A DNA stretch of 12,322 bases from Agrobacterium fabrum (lineage in GTDB: Bacteria > Pseudomonadota > Alphaproteobacteria > Rhizobiales > Rhizobiaceae), in assembly GCA_003241215.1 (NCBI GenBank), contig QFOL01000105.1:1-12322 (forward strand), given 5' to 3'. The notes below the pieces were generated by a model, which saw nothing but the letters and a program-made list of their open reading frames with translations, was not told where the DNA came from and did no database searches. The translations under genes were made by a program, and so were the position numbers. Numbering within the stretch: position 1 is the first letter of the stretch; each line of letters opens with the position of its first letter. Shown here piece after piece: positions 1 through 6,921 of this stretch.

Positions 1-1781
1 TGGTCGGCTTCCTGCCGCATTGCACCTTCAACCTCAATCCGCGCGCGGCCTCCATCGATACGCCGCTGCACGGTTTCGTGCCTTACGATCATGTCGACCA
101 TATGCATCCGGACGCGATCATCGCCATCGCCGCCTCGAAGAATTCGAAAGAGCTGACGCAGCAAATTTTCGGTGACGATATTGGCTGGCTGCCCTGGCGT
201 CGCCCCGGTTTCCAGCTCGGTCTCGATCTCGAAGCTTTCGTCAAGGCCAACCCGAAGGCCAAGGGGGTCGTGCTGGAAAGCCACGGCCTGTTCACCTGGG
301 ATAACGACGCCAAGGCGTGTTACGAGCTGACGCTTGCCATCATCAACAAGGCGATCGAATGGTTTGCGGCCAAGACCGAAGGCAAGACGATTTTCGGCGG
401 CGCGGTGGCGAAGAGCCTGCCGCTTGCCGAACGTCGGGCCATCGCCGCCCGGCTGATGCCGGAAATCCGTGGCCGCATCGGCCGTGAGGAGCGCAAGCTC
501 GGCCATTTCGACGATCAGGACGCGGTTCTCGAATTCGTGAACTCGAAAGACCTGAAGCCGCTCGGCGCGCTCGGCACATCCTGCCCGGATCACTTCCTGC
601 GCACCAAAATCCGCCCGCTGATCCTCGATCTCGATACGGCCAATCCCGATGTGGATGCGCTGACATCCGGCCTCGACAAGGCGCTGGAGGCTTACCGCGC
701 CGATTATACCCGCTACTATGAAGCCTGCCGCCACGACAATTCGCCTGATATACGCGACCCTAACCCGGTGATTTTCCTGATCCCCGGCGTCGGCATGTTG
801 TCCTTCGCGAAGGACAAGGCCACCGCCCGCATCGCCGGCGAATTTTACGTCAACGCCATCAACGTCATGCGTGGTGCTTCCACCGTGTCCGAATATCAGG
901 GCCTTCCCGAACAGGAAGCCTTCGATATCGAATATTGGCTGCTGGAAGAGGCAAAGCTGCAGCGCATGCCGAAGCCGAAGAGCCTTGCCGGCCGGGTAGC
1001 TTTCGTCACCGGCGGTGCTGGCGGTATCGGCCGGGCAACGGCGGAAAGGCTGGCGAGCGAGGGCGCCTGCGTTGTGCTGGCTGATATTGACGAAGCGGCG
1101 CTGGAAGCTGCCAAGGGCGATTTCGTCAAGCGTTACAGCGCTGACGCGGTGCGCAGCGTGAAGCTGGATGTCACGAAAGAGGATGCCGTCATCGCGGCCT
1201 TCGCGGAAGCGAGCGTCGAATTCGGCGGCGTGGATATCCTCGTCTCCAATGCCGGCATCGCTTCCTCCGCGCCCGTGGAAGACACGACGCTCGCCATGTG
1301 GAACAAGAATATCGACATTCTCGCCACCGGCTATTTCCTCGTTTCGCGGGAAGCATTCCGGCTGCTGCGGCGTCAGAATCTCGGCGGCAACGTCGTTTTC
1401 GTTGCCTCCAAGAACGGTCTCGCTTCCTCGCCCAATGCCTCCGCCTATTGCACGGCCAAGGCGGCGGAAATTCATCTGGCCCGTTGCCTCGCCCTCGAAG
1501 GGGCGGAAGCGGGCATTCGTGTCAACACCGTCAATCCCGATGCCGTGCTGCGCGGTTCGAAAATCTGGAGCGGCGAGTGGCGCGAGCAGCGTGCGGCCTC
1601 ATCTAAGATCGAAGTGACCGATCTGGAGGAACATTACCGCAAGCGCTCGATGCTGAAGCTCAATGTCTTCCCGGAAGATATCGCCGAGGCGATCTACTTC
1701 CTGGCGTCCGACGCCTCCGCCAAGTCGACCGGCAACATCATCAATGTCGATGCCGGTAATGCGCAGAGTTTTACGCGGTAG
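1..1781 (+). CDS. rhaD: RhaD, bifunctional rhamnulose-1-phosphate aldolase / short-chain dehydrogenase (5' end outside window)
   Basis: The frame is open from base 3 to the TAG at 1779-1781, giving 592 visible residues; GTG 78 is internal, because homologous-looking sequence (VGFLPHCTFN...) precedes it. Family members are about 700 residues, so roughly 100 N-terminal residues lie outside. The first half is a class II aldolase domain: the metal-binding HVDHMH motif is at 90-107 and the later SHG histidine at 282-284. The second half, from about base 985, is a short-chain dehydrogenase: the cofactor loop TGGAGGIG is at 1008-1031, NAG follows near 1250, and the catalytic YCTAK (Tyr, Lys) is at 1446-1460. 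Known members of this fused family cleave L-rhamnulose-1-phosphate to DHAP and L-lactaldehyde, and the second domain is thought to oxidise lactaldehyde. RhaI directly downstream on the same strand supports a rhamnose role. Both active sites look intact. Confidence 0.93.
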   Translation, partial: VGFLPHCTFNLNPRAASIDTPLHGFVPYDHVDHMHPDAIIAIAASKNSKELTQQIFGDDIGWLPWRRPGFQLGLDLEAFVKANPKAKGVVLESHGLFTWDNDAKACYELTLAIINKAIEWFAAKTEGKTIFGGAVAKSLPLAERRAIAARLMPEIRGRIGREERKLGHFDDQDAVLEFVNSKDLKPLGALGTSCPDHFLRTKIRPLILDLDTANPDVDALTSGLDKALEAYRADYTRYYEACRHDNSPDIRDPNPVIFLIPGVGMLSFAKDKATARIAGEFYVNAINVMRGASTVSEYQGLPEQEAFDIEYWLLEEAKLQRMPKPKSLAGRVAFVTGGAGGIGRATAERLASEGACVVLADIDEAALEAAKGDFVKRYSADAVRSVKLDVTKEDAVIAAFAEASVEFGGVDILVSNAGIASSAPVEDTTLAMWNKNIDILATGYFLVSREAFRLLRRQNLGGNVVFVASKNGLASSPNASAYCTAKAAEIHLARCLALEGAEAGIRVNTVNPDAVLRGSKIWSGEWREQRAASSKIEVTDLEEHYRKRSMLKLNVFPEDIAEAIYFLASDASAKSTGNIINVDAGNAQSFTR

Positions 1782-1798
1782 GAATTTCAGCACGTCTT

Positions 1799-1837
1799 AC
1801 CTCCGTCATTCCGGCTCAAGGCCGGAATGATGGAGGT
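1799..1837. repeat. Palindromic hairpin element in the rhaD-rhaI gap
   Basis: Two 17-base arms (1799-1815 and 1821-1837) pair around a 5-base TCAAG loop. The single mismatch (G1805 against T1831) would be a G-U pair in the + strand transcript. The loop read on the other strand is CTTGA, the same loop as in the palindrome at 3258-3332, and both begin with GTCATYC-type flanks, so the two appear to belong to one dispersed family. No T-run follows, so it is not a classic terminator. Within a rhaD-rhaI transcript it could act as an mRNA-stabilising or processing hairpin; that role is inference. Confidence 0.8.
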
Positions 1838-1871
1838 GGGGCGATGAACTAGTATGCACGGGACCGATTCC

Positions 1872-1883
1872 GGGGAGGAAGAG
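1872..1883 (+). promoter_or_regulatory. Ribosome binding site deciding the rhaI start
   Basis: GGAGG at 1874-1878 lies five bases before ATG 1884. The longer in-frame ATG at 1854 follows the hairpin closely and has no comparable site, which favours ATG 1884 as the start. Confidence 0.8.
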
Positions 1884-3176
1884 ATGATCGAGACGAAAAT
1901 CGCCGCCGATGTGATCGCGGCGGAAAACGACAAGCGTGCTGCTGCGCTAAAGGACGATTATCAGGCGCTGGGTAACCAGCTCGCGCGCCGTAACATCGAC
2001 ATCGAGGCCGTCACGGCCAAGGTCGCGGAATTTTTCGTCGCCGTGCCCTCCTGGGGCGTTGGCACCGGCGGCACCCGGTTTGCCCGTTTTCCCGGCACGG
2101 GCGAGCCGCGCGGCATTTTCGACAAGCTGGATGATTGCGCCGTCATCAACCAGCTGACACGGGCGACGCCCAATGTTTCCCTGCATATTCCGTGGGACAG
2201 GCAGGACCCGAAGCGATTGAAAGCCCATGCCGATGCGCTGGGTCTCGGCTTCGACGCCATGAATTCCAACACGTTTTCGGATGCGCCCGGCCAGAGCCAT
2301 TCCTACAAATACGGTTCGCTCAGCCACACGGACGCCGCCACGCGCCGACAGGCGGTCGAGCACAACATCGAATGTATCGAGATCGGCAAGGCCATCGGCT
2401 CGAAGGCGCTGACGGTGTGGGTGGGCGATGGTTCGAATTTTCCCGGCCAGAGCAATTTCACCAGAAGTTTCGAGCGTTATCTCGCCGCCATGGCCGATAT
2501 CTACAAGGCGCTGCCGGATGACTGGCGCATTTTCTCCGAACACAAGATGTACGAGCCGGCTTTTTATTCCACCGTCGTGCAGGACTGGGGCACCAATTAC
2601 CTCATCGCCAATACGCTCGGCGAAAAGGCCTTCTGCCTCGTCGATCTCGGCCATCATGCGCCGAATACCAATATCGAGATGATCGTCGCCCGGCTTATCC
2701 AGTTCGGCAAGCTCGGCGGTTTCCACTTCAACGACAGCAAATATGGCGATGACGATCTGGATGCCGGCTCAATCGAGCCATACCGCCTGTTCCTCGTTTT
2801 CAACGAGCTAGTGGATGCCGAACATCGCGGTGTGAAGGGTTTCCATCCCGCCCATATGATCGACCAGTCGCATAATGTGACGGACCCGATCGAAAGTCTG
2901 ATCTCCAGCGCCAACGAAATCCGCCGCGCCTATGCGCAGGCGCTGCTGGTGGATCGCGCGGCTCTCGACGGTTACCAGCAGGATAATGATGCGCTGATGG
3001 CTTCCGATATGCTGAAGCGGGCCTATCGCACCGATGTCGAACTGATTCTTGCCCAGGCGCGGCAATTGGCGGGCGGCGCTATCGATCCCATCGCGGCCTA
3101 TCGGGCAAGCGGTTACCGCAAGCGTGTCGCGGCGGAACGGCCGGCTTCGATCGGCGGCAGCGGCGGGATTGTGTAG
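1884..3176 (+). CDS. rhaI: L-rhamnose isomerase (P. stutzeri-type TIM-barrel family)
   Basis: This 430-residue cytosolic enzyme converts L-rhamnose to L-rhamnulose, the first committed step before phosphorylation and cleavage by RhaD. Likely metal ligands are visible as Glu219 (in SEHK), Asp254 and His257 (in VDLGHH), His281 (in FHFND) and Asp289/Asp291 (in YGDDDLD). These match in position what I recall for the 430-residue Pseudomonas stutzeri enzyme, which is only distantly related to the E. coli RhaA. ATG 1884 is preferred over an in-frame ATG at 1854 because of the strong ribosome binding site. It lies 102 bp after rhaD on the same strand with no clear terminator between, so the two are probably co-transcribed. 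It ends with TAG and converges on panB. No truncation or frameshift is seen. Confidence 0.93.
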   Translation: MIETKIAADVIAAENDKRAAALKDDYQALGNQLARRNIDIEAVTAKVAEFFVAVPSWGVGTGGTRFARFPGTGEPRGIFDKLDDCAVINQLTRATPNVSLHIPWDRQDPKRLKAHADALGLGFDAMNSNTFSDAPGQSHSYKYGSLSHTDAATRRQAVEHNIECIEIGKAIGSKALTVWVGDGSNFPGQSNFTRSFERYLAAMADIYKALPDDWRIFSEHKMYEPAFYSTVVQDWGTNYLIANTLGEKAFCLVDLGHHAPNTNIEMIVARLIQFGKLGGFHFNDSKYGDDDLDAGSIEPYRLFLVFNELVDAEHRGVKGFHPAHMIDQSHNVTDPIESLISSANEIRRAYAQALLVDRAALDGYQQDNDALMASDMLKRAYRTDVELILAQARQLAGGAIDPIAAYRASGYRKRVAAERPASIGGSGGIV

Positions 3177-3376
3177 TCATTCGATTCGCTGGTGCAAAGA
3201 CTGCGATCAGTCCGTGCAGGCGGCTAACAGTTAACTGCCTTTCCTCAACCCCTCCGCCGTCATCCTCGGGCTTGACCCGAGGATCCATGGTGCGTCGGGT
3301 TCTGGATCCTCGGGTCAAGCCCGAGGATGACGTTGAGTTTTAGGGCAAGTCTTGCCATCAGCATGCCGCCCAAGCA
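3177..3376. other. Intergenic region between convergent rhaI and panB
   Basis: This 200-bp gap lies between two gene ends, so no promoter is expected. Besides the large palindrome at 3258-3332 it has a small perfect stem, GACTG-CGAT-CAGTC, at 3199-3212 and a self-complementary 10-mer CAGTTAACTG at 3228-3237. Neither is followed by a T-run. No convincing gene is present. The region may stop transcripts from both sides. Confidence 0.6.
3258..3332. repeat. Perfect 30-bp inverted repeat, nested palindromic element
   Basis: The arms at 3258-3287 and 3303-3332 are exact reverse complements over 30 bases, with a 15-base spacer (3288-3302). Each arm is itself a hairpin: CCTCGGG, loop CTTGA, CCCGAGG in the left arm and its complement in the right. 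It can therefore fold either as one long cruciform or as two small stem-loops. I recall the core CTCGGGCTTGACCCGAG as dispersed in rhizobial and some other alphaproteobacterial genomes, typically between genes; no search was run. Its place between converging genes suits a two-way transcript end. Confidence 0.9.
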
Positions 3377-4216
3377 TCACCGTCCCTTAACGGGGTGCTT
3401 GCGAACCTGAAACGTATGCTCAGGCCCCGGAAATGCGCCCGAGCGAACCTCATCGGCATAGGCCGCCGCTGCTTCCGAGACCGTCGGGCCAAGATCGGCG
3501 AAACGCTTGACGAATTTCGGTTTGAAGTCGGTGAAAAGGCCGAGCATGTCGTCGGAAACGAGCACCTGCCCATCGCAGGCCGGCGATGCGCCGATGCCGA
3601 CGGTGGGTGCGGCGAGTTTTTCGGTCAGCTCGCGGGCCAGCGGCTCCACCGTGCCCTCCACGACAATCGCGAAGGCGCCCGCCTGATCGACGGCAATCGC
3701 ATCCCGCCAGATTTTCTGCGTTTCCGCATCCGAATGACCGAGCGAGCGGAAGCCGCCGGCGGTGTGAACCAGCTGCGGCATCAGGCCGACATGGCCGAAA
3801 ACGGGAATGCCGCGGGCAACGAGAAACGCGACGGTCTCGGCCATCTCCTCGCCGCCCTCCAGTTTCACGCCATCGCAGCCGGTTTCCTGCATCAGCCGCA
3901 CGGCGTTGCGGAAGGCCTGTTCCTTCGATTCCTGGTAGGTTCCGAAAGGAAGATCGACGATCACGCAGGCATGTTCCACGCCGCGCATGACGGCGCGGCC
4001 ATGGGCAATCATCATGTCCAGCGTGACGCTGACCGTCGTCTCCATGCCGTAAAGCACCATGCCGAGCGAGTCGCCGACCAGCAAGAGATCGCAATGCGGA
4101 TCGAGCAGGCGGGCAATCGGTGTCGTATAGGCGGTGAGGCAGACGATGCGGGCCTCGCCTTTCATCTGCCGGATGGAGGCTGTCGTCAGCCGCGTGTGTT
4201 TTGCGTGGGTGCTCAT
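3377..4216 (-). CDS. panB: 3-methyl-2-oxobutanoate hydroxymethyltransferase (ketopantoate hydroxymethyltransferase)
   Basis: PanB transfers a hydroxymethyl group from 5,10-methylenetetrahydrofolate to alpha-ketoisovalerate, giving ketopantoate, the first step of pantothenate (and so CoA) synthesis in the cytosol. The 279-residue length is a little above the roughly 264 of E. coli. Family motifs are clear: [13 protein letters not shown] (27-39), [13 protein letters not shown] (45-57), KLEGG (119-122), GHVGLMPQ (141-148) and [14 protein letters not shown] (207-220). The conserved acidic metal and substrate residues appear as Asp49, Asp88, Glu120 and Glu187. Its ATG (4216-4214) overlaps the TGA of panC (4215-4213) as ATGA, so translation is probably coupled. 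The start is fixed by that overlap and by good agreement from residue 9 onward. Confidence 0.97.
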   Translation of the reverse strand: MSTHAKHTRLTTASIRQMKGEARIVCLTAYTTPIARLLDPHCDLLLVGDSLGMVLYGMETTVSVTLDMMIAHGRAVMRGVEHACVIVDLPFGTYQESKEQAFRNAVRLMQETGCDGVKLEGGEEMAETVAFLVARGIPVFGHVGLMPQLVHTAGGFRSLGHSDAETQKIWRDAIAVDQAGAFAIVVEGTVEPLARELTEKLAAPTVGIGASPACDGQVLVSDDMLGLFTDFKPKFVKRFADLGPTVSEAAAAYADEVRSGAFPGPEHTFQVRKHPVKGR

Positions 4217-5091
4217 TGGGCAGCCTCCCTTTTTTCGCTTCTGCTGCGGCCGATGACGCGGTTATCGAGAAGCCGTGTGCTGCCGATGCGTACGAACAGC
4301 GCCACCAATACCGGCCCGGACTGCACGGAGGTGACGGGCGCCAGCGTATCAGGATCGCGTATAGCAACCACCTCCGGCGACGCCAGCGGTTCGGCGGCGA
4401 TGAGTTTTTCGAGCGCGGCTTCGAAGGCCGCCGGGTCGTCGAGGCCTTCATTATAGAGCCGTTCGGCCTCGTCCAGCGCGCGCGGCACGATCACGGCGGC
4501 GGCGCGTTGCTGGGGGTTCAGATAGACGTTGCGCGAGGAGCAGGCGAGACCATCCGCTTCCCGCACGGTGGCGACAGGCACCACGCGTACCGGTTGTGCA
4601 AGATCCTCGACCATTCGACGGATCAGCGTCACCTGCTGATAGTCCTTTTCGCCGAAATAGGCGGCGTCCGGCTGGACGAGATTAAAAAGCTTGGTCACCA
4701 CGGTCGTAACCCCGGCGAAATGACCCGGCCGTACCGCGCCTTCCAGCTGGCTGCCCAGTTCCGGCACATCCACGATGGTCGACATGGGGCGCGGATACAT
4801 CTCGGCAACCTCGGGCGCGAACAGAATGTCGACGCCCGCCTCTTCCAGAAGCGTGCTGTCGCGGGCGAGATCGCGGGGGTAGCGAGCGAGATCTTCATTT
4901 GCGCCGAATTGTAGCGGATTGACGAAGATGGAAACCACCGTGACGTCGTTTTCCGCCTTGGCTTTGGTAACCAGCGTCAGATGGCCGATATGGAGAAACC
5001 CCATGGTCGGCACGAAGCCGACAGTCTTGCCTTCGCGGCGAAAGGCGGCAATCGCATCCCGCAATTCGGCGACGGTTTTTACAAGGCGCAT
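4213..5091 (-). CDS. panC: Pantothenate synthetase (pantoate-beta-alanine ligase)
   Basis: PanC joins D-pantoate and beta-alanine with ATP, through a pantoyl-adenylate, to form pantothenate. The 292-residue protein carries the nucleotidyltransferase HIGH motif inside [11 protein letters not shown] (27-37), then VNPLQFG (57-63), [17 protein letters not shown] (121-137), FGEKDYQQ (146-153) and SSRNVYL (185-191), all at usual spacing. The frame stays open upstream to 5433, but GGAGG at 5103-5099, seven bases before ATG 5091, and the family-like start [11 protein letters not shown] decide the start. It is the first gene of a panC-panB pair and lies 136 bp after the liu operon on the same strand. 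That gap could hold its own promoter, or panCB could be read through from liu. Confidence 0.97.
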   Translation of the reverse strand: MRLVKTVAELRDAIAAFRREGKTVGFVPTMGFLHIGHLTLVTKAKAENDVTVVSIFVNPLQFGANEDLARYPRDLARDSTLLEEAGVDILFAPEVAEMYPRPMSTIVDVPELGSQLEGAVRPGHFAGVTTVVTKLFNLVQPDAAYFGEKDYQQVTLIRRMVEDLAQPVRVVPVATVREADGLACSSRNVYLNPQQRAAAVIVPRALDEAERLYNEGLDDPAAFEAALEKLIAAEPLASPEVVAIRDPDTLAPVTSVQSGPVLVALFVRIGSTRLLDNRVIGRSRSEKREAAQ

Positions 5092-5136
5092 AAAGTCTCC
5101 TCCGGCTTCCCGACCGCACTGCGGCGAAAGGTGCTG

Positions 5137-5166
5137 GATAGAACGCGATTTGTTGAACGGGGTCAA
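5137..5166 (-). promoter_or_regulatory. Candidate promoter for panCB
   Basis: On the minus strand TTGACC (5166-5161) is followed after 18 bases by TCTATC (5142-5137), a fair match to the housekeeping pattern of alphaproteobacteria. It would place the transcript start about 40 bases before ATG 5091. A perfect TATAAT also lies at 5185-5180 but has no recognisable -35 box 17 bases upstream. Only the sequence pattern supports either. Confidence 0.35.
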
Positions 5167-5168
5167 CG

Positions 5169-5224
5169 CGGTGGCGGGTATTATATCGATTAACAGCGGG
5201 GATGGCCTTCGATCTCCGCCACCG
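5169..5224. repeat. 9-bp perfect inverted repeat between liuC and panC
   Basis: CGGTGGCGG at 5169-5177 is the exact reverse complement of CCGCCACCG at 5216-5224, separated by 38 bases that include the AT-rich stretch and the TATAAT at 5185-5180. It could be an operator-like dyad or a long-loop RNA stem after liuC. It has no T-run typical of a terminator, and function is unknown. Confidence 0.45.
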
Positions 5225-5227
5225 GGC

Positions 5228-6004
5228 TCAGGGCGGGTCATTCCAGCGCGGCGGGCGTTTTTCAGCGAAGGCCAGCCGCCCCTCCCGTGCCTCGTCGCTG
5301 CCGCTGACGGCCGCGATAACGCCTTCGGCAAAGCCGAGACGTTCGGGAGCGGGCATCTCGCGCATCGCCAGCAGGGCCGCCTTTCCAGCCGCGATGGCGC
5401 CCGGTGCATTCTGGCGCAGCCTTGCAAGAACATCCTCGATCAAAGTATCCAGTTCGGCCACCGGCACGGTTCGGTTTATGAGGCCGAGCCCCGTCGCTTC
5501 TGCGGCGCTGAGAGGCTGGCCGAGATAGGCCATTTCCTGAAGCCCGCCCAGGGATATTTTCGTCAGAAGCTTTGCCGCCACCATGGCCGGGAAAAGTCCG
5601 ACTCGCACTTCCGGCAGGCCGAATTCCGCATGATCGGCGGCATAGGCAAGGTCGCAGGCGGCGACAAGGCCAACCCCACCGGCCAGAACCCGTCCGTTGA
5701 TGCGGGCAATAACGGGTTTGTCGCAGCTCTCGATGGCGCGCATCACGTCGGCAATGGGGTTCGTTCCCTCTCGAGAGAGGAACATGCCGCCGGCGCTTTC
5801 TTTCAGGTCGGCCCCGGAGCAGAAGCTGCGCTCTCCCGCCGCCGTTATCACCACGGCGCGCAGGGCGCGGTCGCTGGAGGCGGTTCTGATCGCATCCGTA
5901 AGCGCATCCGTCATTGCCGCATTAAGGGCATTGTGAACCTCAGGCCGGTTAAGCGTCAGCCACAGAACGTCCTTGCGCGTCTCGCGCAACAATTCATTCG
6001 CCAT
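5228..6004 (-). CDS. liuC: Enoyl-CoA hydratase family protein, probable 3-methylglutaconyl-CoA hydratase
   Basis: This 258-residue crotonase-fold protein probably hydrates 3-methylglutaconyl-CoA to HMG-CoA, the fourth step from isovaleryl-CoA; the assignment rests mostly on its place in the operon. Visible are CSGADLKE (62-69, first oxyanion-hole region), [14 protein letters not shown] (105-118, second) and [11 protein letters not shown] (130-140). The glutamate that matches Glu164 of rat enoyl-CoA hydratase is present as Glu132, but the Glu144 position is Gly112. The GLxPA ending instead of PGxGGTQRL resembles bacterial LiuC proteins as I recall them. The start at ATG 6004, not the longer frame to 6058, is supported by AGGAGAG about nine bases upstream and by [12 protein letters not shown] fitting the family start. 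It overlaps the end of liuE by 11 bp and is the last gene of the operon. Confidence 0.85.
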   Translation of the reverse strand: MANELLRETRKDVLWLTLNRPEVHNALNAAMTDALTDAIRTASSDRALRAVVITAAGERSFCSGADLKESAGGMFLSREGTNPIADVMRAIESCDKPVIARINGRVLAGGVGLVAACDLAYAADHAEFGLPEVRVGLFPAMVAAKLLTKISLGGLQEMAYLGQPLSAAEATGLGLINRTVPVAELDTLIEDVLARLRQNAPGAIAAGKAALLAMREMPAPERLGFAEGVIAAVSGSDEAREGRLAFAEKRPPRWNDPP

Positions 6005-6920
6005 GCGGGTCGCTCTCCTGTCTTGCGGCAAGCAGGGCCTTGCCGGCGCGTGCCGCATTCGGCCTGCCGAGATGCCGGCTGATCCAGTCGCCAGTCTTCG
6101 CCACGGCCGTCAGGTCGATACCGGTTTCGACGCCAAGTCCATTCAACAGATAAACGACATCTTCGGTGGCGACATTGCCGCTCGCGCCTGGCGCAAAGGG
6201 GCAACCGCCCAGCCCGGCCACGGAGCTGTCGAAGACGGTGATGCCTTCCTGAAGCGAGGCCAGCACATTGGCGACACCCTGCCCATAGGTGTCGTGGAAA
6301 TGCATGGCGAGTTTCTCATGCGGGATGCGGGCCGATACGCCTTTGATGACCTTGCGAATCTGGCCGGCCGTGCCGACACCGATGGTATCGCCGAGCGAGA
6401 TTTCATAGCACCCAAGCGCGACAAGCGCCTCGGCCATCGCCGCCGCCTCATCGGGCGCGACCGCACCGTCATAGGGGCAGCCGGCAATGCAGGAGACATA
6501 GCCGCGCATGCGGATATTGCCGCTGGCCGCCGCCTCTGCGACATCGCGCAGGCGCTCCAGGCTTTCCGCCCGCGAGCAGCCGATATTGTGCGTGCTGAAG
6601 CCTTCGGAGGCGGACACGAACACCGCGATTTCCGTCACGCCGGCATTGAGGGCGGCCTCGAAACCTTTCATATTGGGCACCAGCGCCGGATAGGCCGTAG
6701 CGGGTCGTCGCCTCAGGCCCTGAAACACCTCCGTTGAGCCAGCCATTTGCGGAACCTTCCTGGGCGACACAAAAGCGCCCGCCTCGACCGCCGGCAATCC
6801 GGCCGCGGCGAGCCGTTCGATGAGTTCGATCTTGATGGCGGTGGAAACTTCGGTGCTTTCATTCTGCAGGCCGTCGCGCGCGCCAACCTCGACAAGCCTT
6901 ACAGTTCGTGGCCAGTCCAT
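5994..6920 (-). CDS. liuE: Hydroxymethylglutaryl-CoA lyase
   Basis: The enzyme (also named HmgL or MvaB) cleaves HMG-CoA to acetyl-CoA and acetoacetate, the end of leucine breakdown. The 308-residue TIM-barrel protein has VEVGARDGLQNE (10-21) with the catalytic Arg15/Asp16 pair, EAGAFVSPRKVPQMA (46-60), EISLGDTIGVGTAG (173-186), the metal-binding HFHD (His207, His209) and the family signature GLGGCPFAPGASGNVATED (236-254) with catalytic Cys240. ATG 6920 is chosen because MDWPRTVRLVEVGARDGLQ matches the family start and GGAGGG lies upstream within the end of liuD; the open frame to 7022 is inside liuD. Only one base separates it from the liuD stop, so translation is probably coupled. Confidence 0.96.
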   Translation of the reverse strand: MDWPRTVRLVEVGARDGLQNESTEVSTAIKIELIERLAAAGLPAVEAGAFVSPRKVPQMAGSTEVFQGLRRRPATAYPALVPNMKGFEAALNAGVTEIAVFVSASEGFSTHNIGCSRAESLERLRDVAEAAASGNIRMRGYVSCIAGCPYDGAVAPDEAAAMAEALVALGCYEISLGDTIGVGTAGQIRKVIKGVSARIPHEKLAMHFHDTYGQGVANVLASLQEGITVFDSSVAGLGGCPFAPGASGNVATEDVVYLLNGLGVETGIDLTAVAKTGDWISRHLGRPNAARAGKALLAARQESDPHGE

Positions 6921-6921
6921 T

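Noticed and set aside
1854..1883. Start of rhaI at ATG 1854
   Set aside because: There is no ribosome binding site before it, while GGAGG stands five bases before ATG 1884 and the resulting 430 residues match the family length.
1947..2726. A 259-codon open frame on the - strand inside rhaI
   Set aside because: It lies fully within rhaI, which has its metal ligands in place, and has no recognisable domain.
3199..3212. Small GACTG-CGAT-CAGTC stem as a rhaI terminator
   Set aside because: The stem is only five base pairs and has no T-run after it, so it is too weak to call alone.
3395..4456. A 353-codon open frame on the + strand opposite panB and the end of panC
   Set aside because: No family motif is visible, and panB on the other strand has complete motifs and a coupled start.
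5092..5433. An N-terminal extension of panC of about 114 codons up to 5433
   Set aside because: It would overlap liuC, adds arginine-rich sequence unlike any PanC, and ATG 5091 has a strong ribosome binding site.
4919..6082. A 387-codon open frame on the + strand opposite panC and liuC
   Set aside because: It crosses two well-supported genes and the gap between them, shows no domain and is codon-aligned with liuC; it is a composition effect.
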